From Prevotella sp. (lineage in GTDB: Bacteria; Bacteroidota; Bacteroidia; Bacteroidales; Bacteroidaceae), in NCBI GenBank assembly GCA_017443345.1, contig JAFSNR010000010.1:1-46831 (forward strand): a stretch of 46,831 bases of DNA, written 5' to 3'. A program made the position numbers and the translations under genes. The notes under the pieces are model-generated. The model did not search any database. It was given only the letters and a program-made list of their open reading frames with translations, and was not told where the DNA came from. Numbering within the stretch: the first letter of the stretch is position 1; each line of letters starts with the position of its first letter. Shown piece by piece: positions 10,385 through 17,974 of the stretch.

Positions 10385-11653
10385 ATGAAGAAATCCCCTT
10401 GGGCCTGGGTGCCCACCCTATACTTCGCAGAAGGCGTGCCTTACGTGGCCGTCATGACCATCTCGCTGATTCTCTACAAGCGACTCGGCCTGTCCAACAC
10501 CGACATCACGCTCTACACCTCGTGGCTCTATCTGCCCTGGGTCATCAAACCCCTCTGGAGCCCCTTTGTCGACATGTTGCGCACCAAGCGCTGGTGGATT
10601 GTCACCATGCAGCTGCTCATCGGCGCCTCGCTGGCTGGGGTGGCCTTCACCATCCCTGCCGACTTCTGGCTACAGGGCTCACTGGCCTTCTTCTGGCTGA
10701 TGGCCTTCTCGAGTGCCACCCACGACATCGCTGCCGACGGCTTCTATATGCTCGGCCTCGAGCAGCACGAGCAGGCCTACTTCGTGGGCATCCGCTCCAC
10801 CTTCTACCGCATCGCCACCATCTTCTCCTCAGGACTGCTGGTAGGCCTCGCTGGAGCCCTGCAGGTGCTCACCCGCTCCATCCGCTATTCCTGGAGCCTC
10901 GTGTTCTACCTGATGGCAGGCCTCTTCATCGCCTTCTGGCTCTATCACAACTGGGTACTGCCTCGTCCCTCAGAGGATGCCGATCGTGGCCGTAAGACCG
11001 CCAACGACATCTTCTGCGAGTTCCGCGATACGGTCATCACCTTCTTCCGCAAACCCCAGGTGTGGGTAGGCATCTGCTTCATGCTCTTCTACCGCATGCC
11101 CGAAGGACTGCTCGCCAAGATCAGCGCCCTCTTCCTCGTTGACAAGGTGAGCAACGGCGGTCTGGGACTCTCCGATGGTGAGTTCGGCCTCGTACAGGGA
11201 ACGGTGGGTGTCATCGGACTGACCCTCGGCGGCATCCTCGGCGGCATCTGCGCCAGCCGCGACGGACTGAAGCGCTGGCTCTGGCCCATGGTGATTGCCA
11301 TCACCCTGCCCGACCTCGTCTACGTCTACCTCTCCTATGCCCAGCCCTCCGACCTCATCAACATCGGCACCTGCATCTTCATCGAGCAGTTCGGCTACGG
11401 CTTCGGATTCTCGGCCTATATGCTCTACCTTATATATTATAGTCAAGGTGAGCACAAGACGGCCCACTACGCCCTCTGCACGGCCTTCATGGCACTGTCG
11501 ATGATGATACCAGGCCTCTTCGCAGGAGCCCTCCAGGAGAGTGTCGGCTACCCCACGTTCTTCCTCATCGTGGTAGCCGCCTGCGCCATGACCTACATCG
11601 TCACCTCGCTCCTCAAGATCGATCCCGAATTTGGCAAAAAGAAGGCGGCTTAG
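10385..11653 (+). CDS. AmpG-like MFS permease
   Basis: 422 residues with about twelve hydrophobic segments. The start MKKSPWAWVPTLYFAEGVPY and the stretch YKRLGLSNTDITLYTSWLYLPWVIKPLWSP are typical of the AmpG branch of the major facilitator family, which imports muropeptides. In Bacteroidales these permeases are often beside SpoIID/LytB genes, and the gene here directly follows a SpoIID-domain protein, so cell-wall recycling is the likely pathway; the substrate is an inference. The ATG at 10385 follows the heptamer array; an in-frame start at 10325 would overlap the upstream gene and lacks support. The last 13 codons overlap a hairpin that terminates the convergent cysE gene. Confidence 0.85.
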   Translation: MKKSPWAWVPTLYFAEGVPYVAVMTISLILYKRLGLSNTDITLYTSWLYLPWVIKPLWSPFVDMLRTKRWWIVTMQLLIGASLAGVAFTIPADFWLQGSLAFFWLMAFSSATHDIAADGFYMLGLEQHEQAYFVGIRSTFYRIATIFSSGLLVGLAGALQVLTRSIRYSWSLVFYLMAGLFIAFWLYHNWVLPRPSEDADRGRKTANDIFCEFRDTVITFFRKPQVWVGICFMLFYRMPEGLLAKISALFLVDKVSNGGLGLSDGEFGLVQGTVGVIGLTLGGILGGICASRDGLKRWLWPMVIAITLPDLVYVYLSYAQPSDLINIGTCIFIEQFGYGFGFSAYMLYLIYYSQGEHKTAHYALCTAFMALSMMIPGLFAGALQESVGYPTFFLIVVAACAMTYIVTSLLKIDPEFGKKKAA

Positions 11654-11670
11654 ATACCTAAGCCGCCTTC
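11641..11670 (-). terminator. Perfect 13-bp hairpin built from the overlapping 3' ends of permease and cysE
   Basis: GAAGGCGGCTTAG (11641-11653) pairs with CTAAGCCGCCTTC (11658-11670) around an ATAC loop. Both stop codons (TAG 11651-11653 plus; TAA 11650-11652 minus) are inside the stem. The T-run for the cysE transcript is the complement of AAAAA at 11636-11640 in the permease coding sequence. Confidence 0.85.
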
Positions 11671-12570
11671 ATAGCTTGCGTCCACCGCTTTCGACTGCAG
11701 AATCCTCGAATTCGGCGGCACGCTATGTGTCAACCAGATGTTACCACCAATCACCGAATGATGCCCGATGGTGATACGCCCCAGTATCGACGCGTTCGAA
11801 TAGATTGTCACGTAGTCCTCGATGATCGGGTGTCTCGGCACGTTCAGCATATTGCCGTTCTCGTCGTATTTGAAGCTCTTCGCACCTAATGTCACACCCT
11901 GATACAGCGTCACGTGGTTGCCGATGATCGTCGTCTCACCAATCACCACGCCCGTACCATGATCTATCGAGAAATACTCGCCTATCTGCGCACCCGGGTG
12001 GATGTCGATACCCGTCTTCGAGTGGGCCAGCTCCGTGATGATTCTGGGGATCACCGGCACCTGAAGCTCGTGCAACTTGTGGGCGATACGGTAGTGCGTC
12101 ATCGTGTTCACCACGGGGTAGCTGAAGATCACCTCACCGTAGTTGGGAGCCGCAGGGTCGTTGTCGAACATCGCCTCCACGTCGGTGTAGAGCAGGCGCT
12201 TGATCTCAGGCAGCGCGTCGATAAACTCCAGCGCCAGCCGCTCGGCCTCGTCGTAGACCTGAGCCTTCGTGCGGATAGCCTCGCAATCCTCACAGAACTG
12301 CAGTCCGTGGGCAATCTGCTTCACCAGCTGCGTCATCAGCTGCTCCATGTGTACGCCGATGTAGTACGACCTGATGGCCTCGTCGGGCTGTCGCTTATTA
12401 AAATAGTCTGGGAAGATAATGTTCTTCACCAGCAGCACAATCTCCTTGACCGCCTGAACCGATGGCAGCGGTGCCTCCGTCACGGGCATCATTCCCACCT
12501 CCTTCTCGGTCTGTTTCGACAGCAGCTCCACGTTCTTGCGCAGCGTGTCGTTCGTCAGCTTCTTATCCAT
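11650..12570 (-). CDS. cysE: Serine O-acetyltransferase (CysE/EpsC type)
   Basis: 306 residues from ATG 12570 (MDKKLTNDTLRKNVELL). It makes O-acetylserine from serine and acetyl-CoA, the first step of cysteine synthesis. The N-terminal half is helical; the C-terminal half is a left-handed beta-helix with ...GIDIHPGAQIGEYFSIDHGTGVVIGETTIIGNHVTLYQGVTLGAKS, the family's catalytic His-containing stretch, then VPRHPIIEDYVTIYSNASILGRITIG. Upstream in-frame starts at 12603 and 12630 are rejected because a full promoter (-33 12619-12622, -7 12591-12598) lies between them and 12570. Convergent with the permease, sharing a terminator stem. Confidence 0.93.
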   Translation of the reverse strand: MDKKLTNDTLRKNVELLSKQTEKEVGMMPVTEAPLPSVQAVKEIVLLVKNIIFPDYFNKRQPDEAIRSYYIGVHMEQLMTQLVKQIAHGLQFCEDCEAIRTKAQVYDEAERLALEFIDALPEIKRLLYTDVEAMFDNDPAAPNYGEVIFSYPVVNTMTHYRIAHKLHELQVPVIPRIITELAHSKTGIDIHPGAQIGEYFSIDHGTGVVIGETTIIGNHVTLYQGVTLGAKSFKYDENGNMLNVPRHPIIEDYVTIYSNASILGRITIGHHSVIGGNIWLTHSVPPNSRILQSKAVDASYEGGLGI

Positions 12571-12590
12571 GATTTTCCGTTTTGCCTCTG

Positions 12591-12622
12591 CAAAAGTAGA
12601 CATTTTAGCCGACACCACCAAA
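12591..12622 (-). promoter_or_regulatory. Promoter of cysE
   Basis: Minus strand: -33 TTTG (12619-12622), 20-bp spacer, -7 TACTTTTG (12591-12598). This fits the Bacteroidetes consensus and fixes the cysE start at 12570. Confidence 0.85.
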
Positions 12623-12639
12623 TTTTGCACTTAAAATTT

Positions 12640-13533
12640 TCAATTCTTGGTTGGTATTTGGTAGTCGATAGCCGAGTTCCAGCTGTCATCCACTGTGATG
12701 GTGAAGCTCACCTTCGTCACCTTCCCGTCGAAGATATTCCCACGACAGGTCGTGATGCAGTTTCGGCGGATGGGGATGCTGTCGATGACGGTCGACGTCA
12801 GCAGGTCGCCCCCCTGAAACGTGCCGATGGTCGCCTCCAGATAAGCATCGTCCTGCCAAGGGATGGTGTAGATCTCCAGTGGCGTCTCGCTCTTGTCGAA
12901 CCAAGCCGCCTGCTTCGACTTCACGTTGCCATAGCCACTCTGCGCATCAATCGAGCCCGAGCCGCCCTCATAATAGATCCTGATGCTGTCGGCCTTCTCT
13001 GGGACGGCATCCTCGTTGACGAACCTCACCTTTGCCACCACCCGTCTCAAGTTCATCTCAAGGTTGATGGCACTGTCGCCCACCGTCAGCGCCTTCGAGG
13101 CAAAGAAGGTGTCCGTATAGCCCTTAGCATTCGTAAACGAGATCGACTCGTGTTTGCTGGCCGTTCGCTTGTTCACGCTGGGGTTTCCGTTCGAGCTATG
13201 CGCCACGATGGCCAGCCGGTAATTGCCCAACGGCAGCGTAAACCTCCCTTCGCCAAAGCCCTCATCGCCCAGCTCCTGGTTCTTCTGGTCCACCCTTTCG
13301 CCGTTCTCGTCGAAGACCACAAAATTCAAGTGGTTACACACATCCTCAATGTTTGCCCTCGTCGCTGCACTGAACGGCATCTGCTCAAAACTCATGACAC
13401 GAACCACCACGTTCGCCTCCCCATCGTCAGCGTCGCCCGAACGCCCACCCAGGTTCATTTTCTCACACGATGCCACCAACAGCACCACACCAAACACAAT
13501 TGCCCCCAAAAGGCCGAAATGCTTGTTCTTCAT
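12640..13533 (-). CDS. FimB/Mfa2-type fimbrial anchor lipoprotein
   Basis: 297 residues. Signal peptide with lipobox LLVASC (Cys at about 23), then a beta-rich body beginning ANVVVRVMSFEQMPFSAATRANIEDVCNHLNFVVFDENGERV, the pattern of the Mfa2/FimB family, which anchor type V (fimbrillin) pili to the outer membrane in Porphyromonas and relatives. The second domain carries RRVVAKVRFVNED.. and closes with an immunoglobulin-like strand set. No fimbrillin gene is adjacent in the window, so this may be a solitary anchor or an adhesin-tip relative. A -7 element lies at 13576-13583. A long plus-strand frame over this gene and cysE is a shadow. Confidence 0.8.
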   Translation of the reverse strand: MKNKHFGLLGAIVFGVVLLVASCEKMNLGGRSGDADDGEANVVVRVMSFEQMPFSAATRANIEDVCNHLNFVVFDENGERVDQKNQELGDEGFGEGRFTLPLGNYRLAIVAHSSNGNPSVNKRTASKHESISFTNAKGYTDTFFASKALTVGDSAINLEMNLRRVVAKVRFVNEDAVPEKADSIRIYYEGGSGSIDAQSGYGNVKSKQAAWFDKSETPLEIYTIPWQDDAYLEATIGTFQGGDLLTSTVIDSIPIRRNCITTCRGNIFDGKVTKVSFTITVDDSWNSAIDYQIPTKN

Positions 13534-13575
13534 CTCGTAAAAATTTAAGAGTTAAACAATAAATAATATCACCGA

Positions 13576-13583
13576 CAAAAGTA
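13576..13583 (-). promoter_or_regulatory. -7 element TACTTTTG of the fimbrial lipoprotein gene
   Basis: Minus-strand TACTTTTG, 42 bp before the start codon at 13533. TTTG words lie at 12 and 23 bp, neither ideal. Confidence 0.55.
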
Positions 13584-13780
13584 AGACAATTTCATCAAAC
13601 AATCGCCAAACCGCCGAATTATTTAAGATATATTCACAATTAAGCAGCTCAATGAGCGCATTATACCTATAATATCACTCACTATTTGTCTTTAGGGTGA
13701 AATACTTAATAGGTATGAATAACAAACTTCTCTTATCGGCGGAAATCCCCCTAATGAAGGACGGATAATGAGAAAAATAG
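13584..13780. other. AT-rich spacer, no gene seen
   Basis: The whole gap 13534-13881 is 348 bp. Besides the promoters and hairpin listed separately, this part has only short frames, no tRNA-like fold and no clear repeat. It may mark the left border of the palindrome-bracketed module. Confidence 0.5.
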
Positions 13781-13833
13781 AACGATGTAGGTCGAAATCT
13801 CGATAAAAATTCAAGATTTCGACCTACATCGTT
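13781..13833 (+). repeat. Left 20-bp palindrome
   Basis: Arm 13781-13800 (AACGATGTAGGTCGAAATCT) pairs perfectly with 13814-13833; the loop is 13 nt with ATAAAAA. The right arm runs into the -33 TTTG of the ATPase promoter, so the palindrome could act as an operator. Confidence 0.95.
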
Positions 13834-13863
13834 TGCAATTCTCAGAAAAAAGAAGTATATTTG
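13832..13863 (+). promoter_or_regulatory. Promoter of the ATPase-nuclease gene
   Basis: -33 TTTG (13832-13835), 20-bp spacer, -7 TATATTTG (13856-13863). The first two bases of the -33 box are the last two of the left palindrome. Confidence 0.85.
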
Positions 13864-13881
13864 CACCAAAATTTATAAGAT

Positions 13882-15354
13882 ATGGCAGCTATCATTGGTA
13901 GGAAACAGGAACAAAATGAACTCAGCCGTTTGTATCATTCGGACGAAGCAGAGATGGTAGTGGTATATGGCAGGCGTCGCGTAGGGAAGACTTATCTTGT
14001 CAATCAAGTGTTCGCCAAAACTGGATTTGCCTTTAAGATTACAGGACTCTATAAACAGAATATGTCTGTACAGTTGAAAAACTTCTCTCTGGCTCTCCAA
14101 GAGTATTTCCATAAAGAAGAAAGCAAGCAACCAGCCTCATGGATGGATGCCTTTGCCTTATTGAAAATCTACCTCAATAATAACAAAACAGGTGCCAAAC
14201 GTGTACTCTTTTTCGATGAGTTGCCTTGGATGGACACAAAAGGAAGTCGTTTTTTGAATGCCTTTGAATGGTTCTGGAACGGATGGGGATGTGCTCAGGA
14301 CGATTTGTTGCTTGTAGCATGCGGCAGCGCCACCAATTGGATTATCAATAAGTTTTTTCAGCAAAAGGGAGGCCTTTACAACCGCGCCAACAGTAAGATG
14401 TATCTCAGTCCGTTCACATTAGCAGAGACGGAGCAATACCTACAGAAACAAGGATTTGAAATGGAACGCTATGACATCGCCCAAGTCTATATGATTATGG
14501 GAGGCATACCGTACTACCTCAAACAATTGGAGCCAGGACGTCCACTCGCAGACAATATAGACAACTGTTTCTTTAAGAAGAACGGCAAGCTGTGGGATGA
14601 GTTTGACCATCTGTATGAGACACTCTTTGATCAGTCCGAACTATATCTTAGAATAGTCGAAGCACTGGCAACAAAGCGAGTAGGACTGACCAGAGACGAG
14701 GTCGTGACAACAACCAAATTGCCTGACAACGGTAAATTGTCAAAGGCATTGAAAGATTTGGTGAAATGCGGGTTTGTAAGAGATTACGTCTATTTCGGCA
14801 AAAAAAGTAAGAGCAAGTCTTATCAGTTGGCAGACTTCTACACGTTGTTTTATCTTCGATTCATCAAGGATAACTATGGGCAGGACGAACATTTCTGGAC
14901 CCACATGCTCGACAATCCCAAGAAGACTGCCTGGCTGGGCTACAGCTTCGAACAGTTGGTTAAGGACCACATAGGACAAGTAAAACGGGCTTTGGGTATA
15001 GCATCTGTACTGACTCAGCAATCAAGCTGGTTTGTCACCAAGCGTACTGTTGATGCCTGTTCGGATAATGGAGAGGCTGACAGTAACGAGATAAATGGCG
15101 CACAGATTGATTTACTGATTGACAGGCGAGACTGCGCCATTAATGTCTGTGAAGCAAAGTTCTCTGGGGGCGAGTTTGTTATCGACAAGGACTATTCACT
15201 TAAACTACGAAACAAAATCATGGCATTCAAGGCTGCCACTAGTACTCCTAAAGCACTGGTTCTGACAATGATAACCACATTTGGAGTTAAGAAAAACCAG
15301 TATAGTGGGAATGTCAAGCAAGAAGTAGTATTGGATGACCTTTTTGTAGGATAG
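13882..15354 (+). CDS. AAA/STAND (MNS-type) ATPase with C-terminal PD-(D/E)XK nuclease domain (DUF234)
   Basis: 490 residues. Residues about 1-230 form a P-loop ATPase: Walker A VYGRRRVGKTYLV (about 28-40), Walker B RVLFFDELPWMD (about 106-117), then LVACGSATNWI as sensor. About 280-345 is a winged-helix-like region (TRDEVVTTTKLPDNGKLSKALKDLVKCGFV). The C terminus has the PD-(D/E)XK pattern D410...E424-A-K426 (QIDLLIDRR then CEAKF), matching the DUF234 restriction-endonuclease fold fused to archaeal-type ATPases. Functions of such proteins are mostly unknown; defence, toxin-like or selfish roles have been proposed for STAND proteins. It has its own promoter and is flanked on both sides by the same palindrome. 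Neighbours (fimbrial lipoprotein, sstT) are unrelated, consistent with insertion. Confidence 0.88.
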   Translation: MAAIIGRKQEQNELSRLYHSDEAEMVVVYGRRRVGKTYLVNQVFAKTGFAFKITGLYKQNMSVQLKNFSLALQEYFHKEESKQPASWMDAFALLKIYLNNNKTGAKRVLFFDELPWMDTKGSRFLNAFEWFWNGWGCAQDDLLLVACGSATNWIINKFFQQKGGLYNRANSKMYLSPFTLAETEQYLQKQGFEMERYDIAQVYMIMGGIPYYLKQLEPGRPLADNIDNCFFKKNGKLWDEFDHLYETLFDQSELYLRIVEALATKRVGLTRDEVVTTTKLPDNGKLSKALKDLVKCGFVRDYVYFGKKSKSKSYQLADFYTLFYLRFIKDNYGQDEHFWTHMLDNPKKTAWLGYSFEQLVKDHIGQVKRALGIASVLTQQSSWFVTKRTVDACSDNGEADSNEINGAQIDLLIDRRDCAINVCEAKFSGGEFVIDKDYSLKLRNKIMAFKAATSTPKALVLTMITTFGVKKNQYSGNVKQEVVLDDLFVG

Positions 15355-15356
15355 TC

Positions 15357-15410
15357 AACAGATGTGGGTCGAAATCTTCATAAAAAAACAAGATTTCGAC
15401 CTACATCGTT
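15357..15410 (+). repeat. Right palindrome, same arms as 13781-13833
   Basis: GATGTGGGTCGAAATCTT (15361-15378) pairs with 15390-15407 with one G-T position; the 11-nt loop again contains ATAAAAA. The right arm is identical over 20 bp to the right arm of the left palindrome. It begins 2 bp after the ATPase stop. No T-run follows, so it is not a simple terminator. Confidence 0.93.
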
Positions 15411-15472
15411 ACATTAATCAGAAAGCAATGGGCGAGGATTTTTCTATCTCTTATAATCATGCAGTATGGACA

Positions 15473-16496
15473 TCACATTTTCCCTTGCTTCATGCGCTCG
15501 TAGTATTCGGCGGTGGCGGTGAAGAAAACGTCGCCGCTGGAGTTGAGGGCGGTCTCGACGGAGTCCTGCACGACACCGATGATGGAGCCGACAGCGACGG
15601 CCTGCATGGCGATGTCGTTGCTGATGCCGAAGAAGGAGCATGCCATCGGAACGAGCAGCAGCGAGCCGCCAGCCACGCCTGAGCAGCCACAGGCTCCCAG
15701 GGCGGAAATCACGCAGAGGAAAAGGGCTGCACCGAAGGTCACCTCAATGCCAAGCGTATGGGCGACGGCGAGGGTCATCACCGTGATGGTCACAGCGGCT
15801 CCGTCCATATTGATCGTGGCGCCAAGGGGGATGCTGACGGAATAGAAATCCTCGTCGAGGCCGAGCTTCTTGCAGAGGGCCATAGGTGGTGAAGATCGAA
15901 AGGCCGTTCTCAGCCACAGTCGAGAACACGAGTCCGAGGATTCCGAAGGGGGCAAACTGGATGACCCACTTCACGGTCAGGGTGATGACCCCTGAGAAGT
16001 CGTCGACCACGCTGATGGTCTTCGGGCTGGCCACGAGCTTCAGGGCGATTCCGACGATGATAGACCAGAAGAGGATGCCGATATAGTTGGCATTGGCAAC
16101 GGCCTTGACGGGGTTCTCGACCATACTCGTCAGCAGATTCATAAACACGTCGGCCAGCGAGCCCGGGCCACTACCCTCGACGGCATCGGTCAGGTTGAGC
16201 GTCACGGGAAACAGGAAGCTGCCCACCACAGCGAGAACGGCAGCGATGAACGTACTGAGCATGTAGCGCGAGATAACCGTGCGGAATCTGGGGCCCAGTC
16301 CGCCTCCGGCCTTCGCTATCGACGCAGCCACCAGCACAGCCACCAGCACCGGGGCAATCGCCTTCAGCGCACTGACAAACACCTTTCCCAGGATGCCAAT
16401 AGCCGTCCACTCAGGCACCAGCAGTCCCAGCACAGCACCAATCATCAGTCCGACGAGGATGCGGAGCATCAGGCTCACCCCCGTCCATTTCTTCAG
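15473..16496 (-). pseudogene. sstT: sstT pseudogene (Na+/serine-threonine symporter) with internal deletion and frameshift
   Basis: The N-terminal part (VSLMLRILVGLMIGAVLG... to LSIFTTYG) and the C-terminal part ([30 protein letters not shown]... to MKQGKM) are both clear SstT, but in different frames. They meet near 15890 at the shared word TATGGCC. About 58 residues present in SstT relatives are missing, including the FFTRSSAANIP hairpin that binds substrate and sodium. A single deletion between two TATGGC copies, which lie in different codon phases, explains both the loss and the frameshift. At the expected start, relatives have MKKWTG but here the codon is CTG (16494-16496); the next in-frame start is GTG 16478. 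Two independent lesions make a functional transporter unlikely. Confidence 0.9.
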
Positions 16497-16568
16497 AATA
16501 GTTCGTTATACTCATATCGAATCGTTTTTCAGAAAAAAGTTGTTTTGTCGGTCAGTAACAAACAAAAG

Positions 16569-16966
16569 TGGAGCTGGAGGGAGTCGAACCCTCGTCCAAA
16601 CAGGGAAACCATACGCTTTCTACACGCTTATTCCAGCCTTCGGTTTTCGAGTGCCGACAAGACCTGGACCACCAATCGACACCTTAGCTCCTGAATTTCA
16701 TCCCCAAGTTGGAGCCCTTGAAGACTATTCCCGATTTAACCTGCGCCGCTTGATCTTCGGATTCGGAACAACATCCTCGGAGCGACGTCTCGTTCTCCTG
16801 CCTGGCAAGAGAATTAAGCTAGCAATCTACTGTACTTCGATTAAGCAGCGAGAGCATACTCATTGTTGCCAATTAATTTTTCTCTGACTCAGATTATGGA
16901 GGGAACCAAAGAAGCCTCCGCGTGCTTACGTACCATCTCGACCCGCTGTCAAATCCAAACAACCCC
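16569..16966 (-). ncRNA. ssrA: tmRNA
   Basis: About 398 nt. The 5' end GGGGTTG (reading from 16966) pairs with the 3' acceptor strand CAGCTCC (16576-16570), followed by discriminator A at 16569. The TPsiC arm GAGGGTTCGACTCCCTC lies next to it. CCA is not encoded and must be added. The tag frame (within about 16840-16880, minus) reads GNNEYALAA then TAA, the form I recall for Prevotella ruminicola. tmRNA with SmpB rescues stalled ribosomes and marks products for proteolysis. A full promoter lies at 17015-17045; about 50 nt of 5' leader would be removed. Confidence 0.96.
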
Positions 16967-17014
16967 AAGTCTAACAGTCGTAGCGAAAATGCGTCCGCTG
17001 ACGATTTCAGGGTG

Positions 17015-17045
17015 CAAAGATACGAATATTTTGCAAATCTGCAAA
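17015..17045 (-). promoter_or_regulatory. Promoter of tmRNA
   Basis: Minus strand: -33 TTTG (17042-17045), 19-bp spacer, -7 TATCTTTG (17015-17022). Confidence 0.85.
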
Positions 17046-17064
17046 CTTTTTCGATTATTTTTCG

Positions 17065-17072
17065 TAACTTTG
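17065..17072 (+). promoter_or_regulatory. -7 element TAACTTTG of the polysaccharide locus
   Basis: Plus-strand TAACTTTG about 84 bp before the first locus gene, divergent from the tmRNA promoter. No good -33 at 19-21 bp, suggesting activator dependence. The leader also carries the GTGAAAN array. Confidence 0.6.
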
Positions 17073-17115
17073 CAGCCGTTTCGATAATAAAAACGCGTCG
17101 CGCGCGTTAATAGAA

Positions 17116-17157
17116 ATGAAAAGTGAAAGGTGAAAAGTGAAAAGTGAAAAGTGAAAT
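17116..17157 (+). repeat. Heptamer array (R)TGAAAN x6 before the export lipoprotein gene
   Basis: Six units (ATGAAAA, GTGAAAG, GTGAAAA x3, GTGAAAT) run up to and include the first two bases of the start ATG at 17156. The same word in the same sense orientation is at 33766-33793 and 34439-34459 (minus). Confidence 0.95.
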
Positions 17158-17950
17158 GAAAATAAGAAATCTGATGATGGCGGTATGCGGGGCGATGATA
17201 CTGGCCTCGTGTACGCCCAAGACTGTGGCTTACTTCCCTGACATGACTGACGGCACACTACTCGCGATGGTGGAGAGCAAGGGTGTCATTCTGAAGCCTG
17301 CCGACAAGGTGTCGATCATCGTCAACACGAAGTCGGCAGAACTGAACAACGTGCTGAACCTCCCTGTCACCTCGCAGATCATCGGCTACAACGAAATCCA
17401 GTCTGTCAACCAGAGCCGAGGCACTTCGGGCTATACCATCGACCCAGAGGGCTACATCGACTTCCCGCTGATTGGCAGGATCAAAGCTGCCGGACTATCG
17501 CGAGCCGAGTTTGCTGCCCATCTGAAAAAGACGCTCGACGAGAAGAGCGTGGCCAAGGACGCTGTGGTGACTGTGGAATACCTCGACATGGGATACACAG
17601 TGATCGGCGAGGTGAAGGAACCAGGATTCTACACCTTCGACAACGACAAGACGACGCTGCTGCATGCACTGGGCAAAGCTGGCGACATGACTATCTACGG
17701 TAAGCGCGACGTCGTGAAGGTGATCCGTACGACGGACGGCAAGCAGGAGACCTACGTGATCAACATGACCGACGGCGCACAGATGGTGAAATCGCCAGGA
17801 TACGTCCTGCAGTCGAACGACGTGGTCTACGTGCAGCCCAACAATTACCGCAAGCGCCAGTCGGCAAATGCCAACGACACGACAACAGGCTCGTTCTGGA
17901 TCTCTGCCGTCTCCGTGCTGACTACGATCTTGGTGCTGATTTTTAAATGA
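17156..17950 (+). CDS. Polysaccharide export lipoprotein (Wza/BexD family)
   Basis: 264 residues from ATG 17156 (MKIRNLMMAVCGAMILASC; lipidated Cys about 19). A GTG start at 17144 inside the heptamer array adds only four residues and is less likely. The family forms the outer-membrane export channel for capsule or exopolysaccharide. Visible parts: the PES domain (LKPADKVSIIVNTKSAELNN ... IDPEGYIDFPLIGRIKAAGLSRAEFAAHL) and a SLBB repeat (YTVIGEVKEPGFYTFDNDKTTLLHALGKAGDMTIYGKR). It ends with a hydrophobic helix. Its TGA overlaps the first ATG of the next heptamer array (ATGA). Confidence 0.92.
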   Translation: MKIRNLMMAVCGAMILASCTPKTVAYFPDMTDGTLLAMVESKGVILKPADKVSIIVNTKSAELNNVLNLPVTSQIIGYNEIQSVNQSRGTSGYTIDPEGYIDFPLIGRIKAAGLSRAEFAAHLKKTLDEKSVAKDAVVTVEYLDMGYTVIGEVKEPGFYTFDNDKTTLLHALGKAGDMTIYGKRDVVKVIRTTDGKQETYVINMTDGAQMVKSPGYVLQSNDVVYVQPNNYRKRQSANANDTTTGSFWISAVSVLTTILVLIFK

Positions 17951-17974
17951 AGAATGAAGAATGAAGAATGAAGA
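17947..17974 (+). repeat. Heptamer array ATGAAGA x4 containing stop and start codons
   Basis: Units at 17947, 17954, 17961 and 17968. Each contains ATGA, that is, an ATG and an overlapping TGA. The upstream gene stops at the first TGA (17948-17950) and the next gene starts at the third ATG (17961). With a 7-bp period the ATGs occur in all three frames. Confidence 0.95.

Larger units (their letters stand above)
13781..15410 (+). mobile_element. Candidate 1.6-kb module: ATPase-nuclease gene bracketed by matching palindromes
   Basis: The outermost arms AACGATGTAGGTCGAAATCT (13781-13800) and its exact reverse complement (15391-15410) form perfect 20-bp terminal inverted repeats around a single gene. 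Each end is itself a hairpin with an ATAAAAA-containing loop. No transposase and no target-site duplication are seen. The enclosed gene is visibly richer in A/T than the flanking genes. Whether the module moves is an inference. Confidence 0.5.

Noticed and set aside
11914-13548. 544-codon plus-strand open frame
   Set aside because: It is antisense to cysE and the fimbrial lipoprotein gene, both with clear family motifs and own promoters; it has no recognisable domain.
13781-13833. Left palindrome as a transcription terminator for the fimbrial gene
   Set aside because: That gene is transcribed leftward away from it, and no T-run follows the stem.
15411-15472. Target-site duplication at the outer ends of the palindrome module
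   Set aside because: Flanking bases (AAAATAG left, ACATTAA right) do not match.
16569-16620. Possible tRNA gene from the TPsiC-like arm
   Set aside because: The arm belongs to tmRNA: its acceptor pairs with 16960-16966 and a tag reading frame is present.
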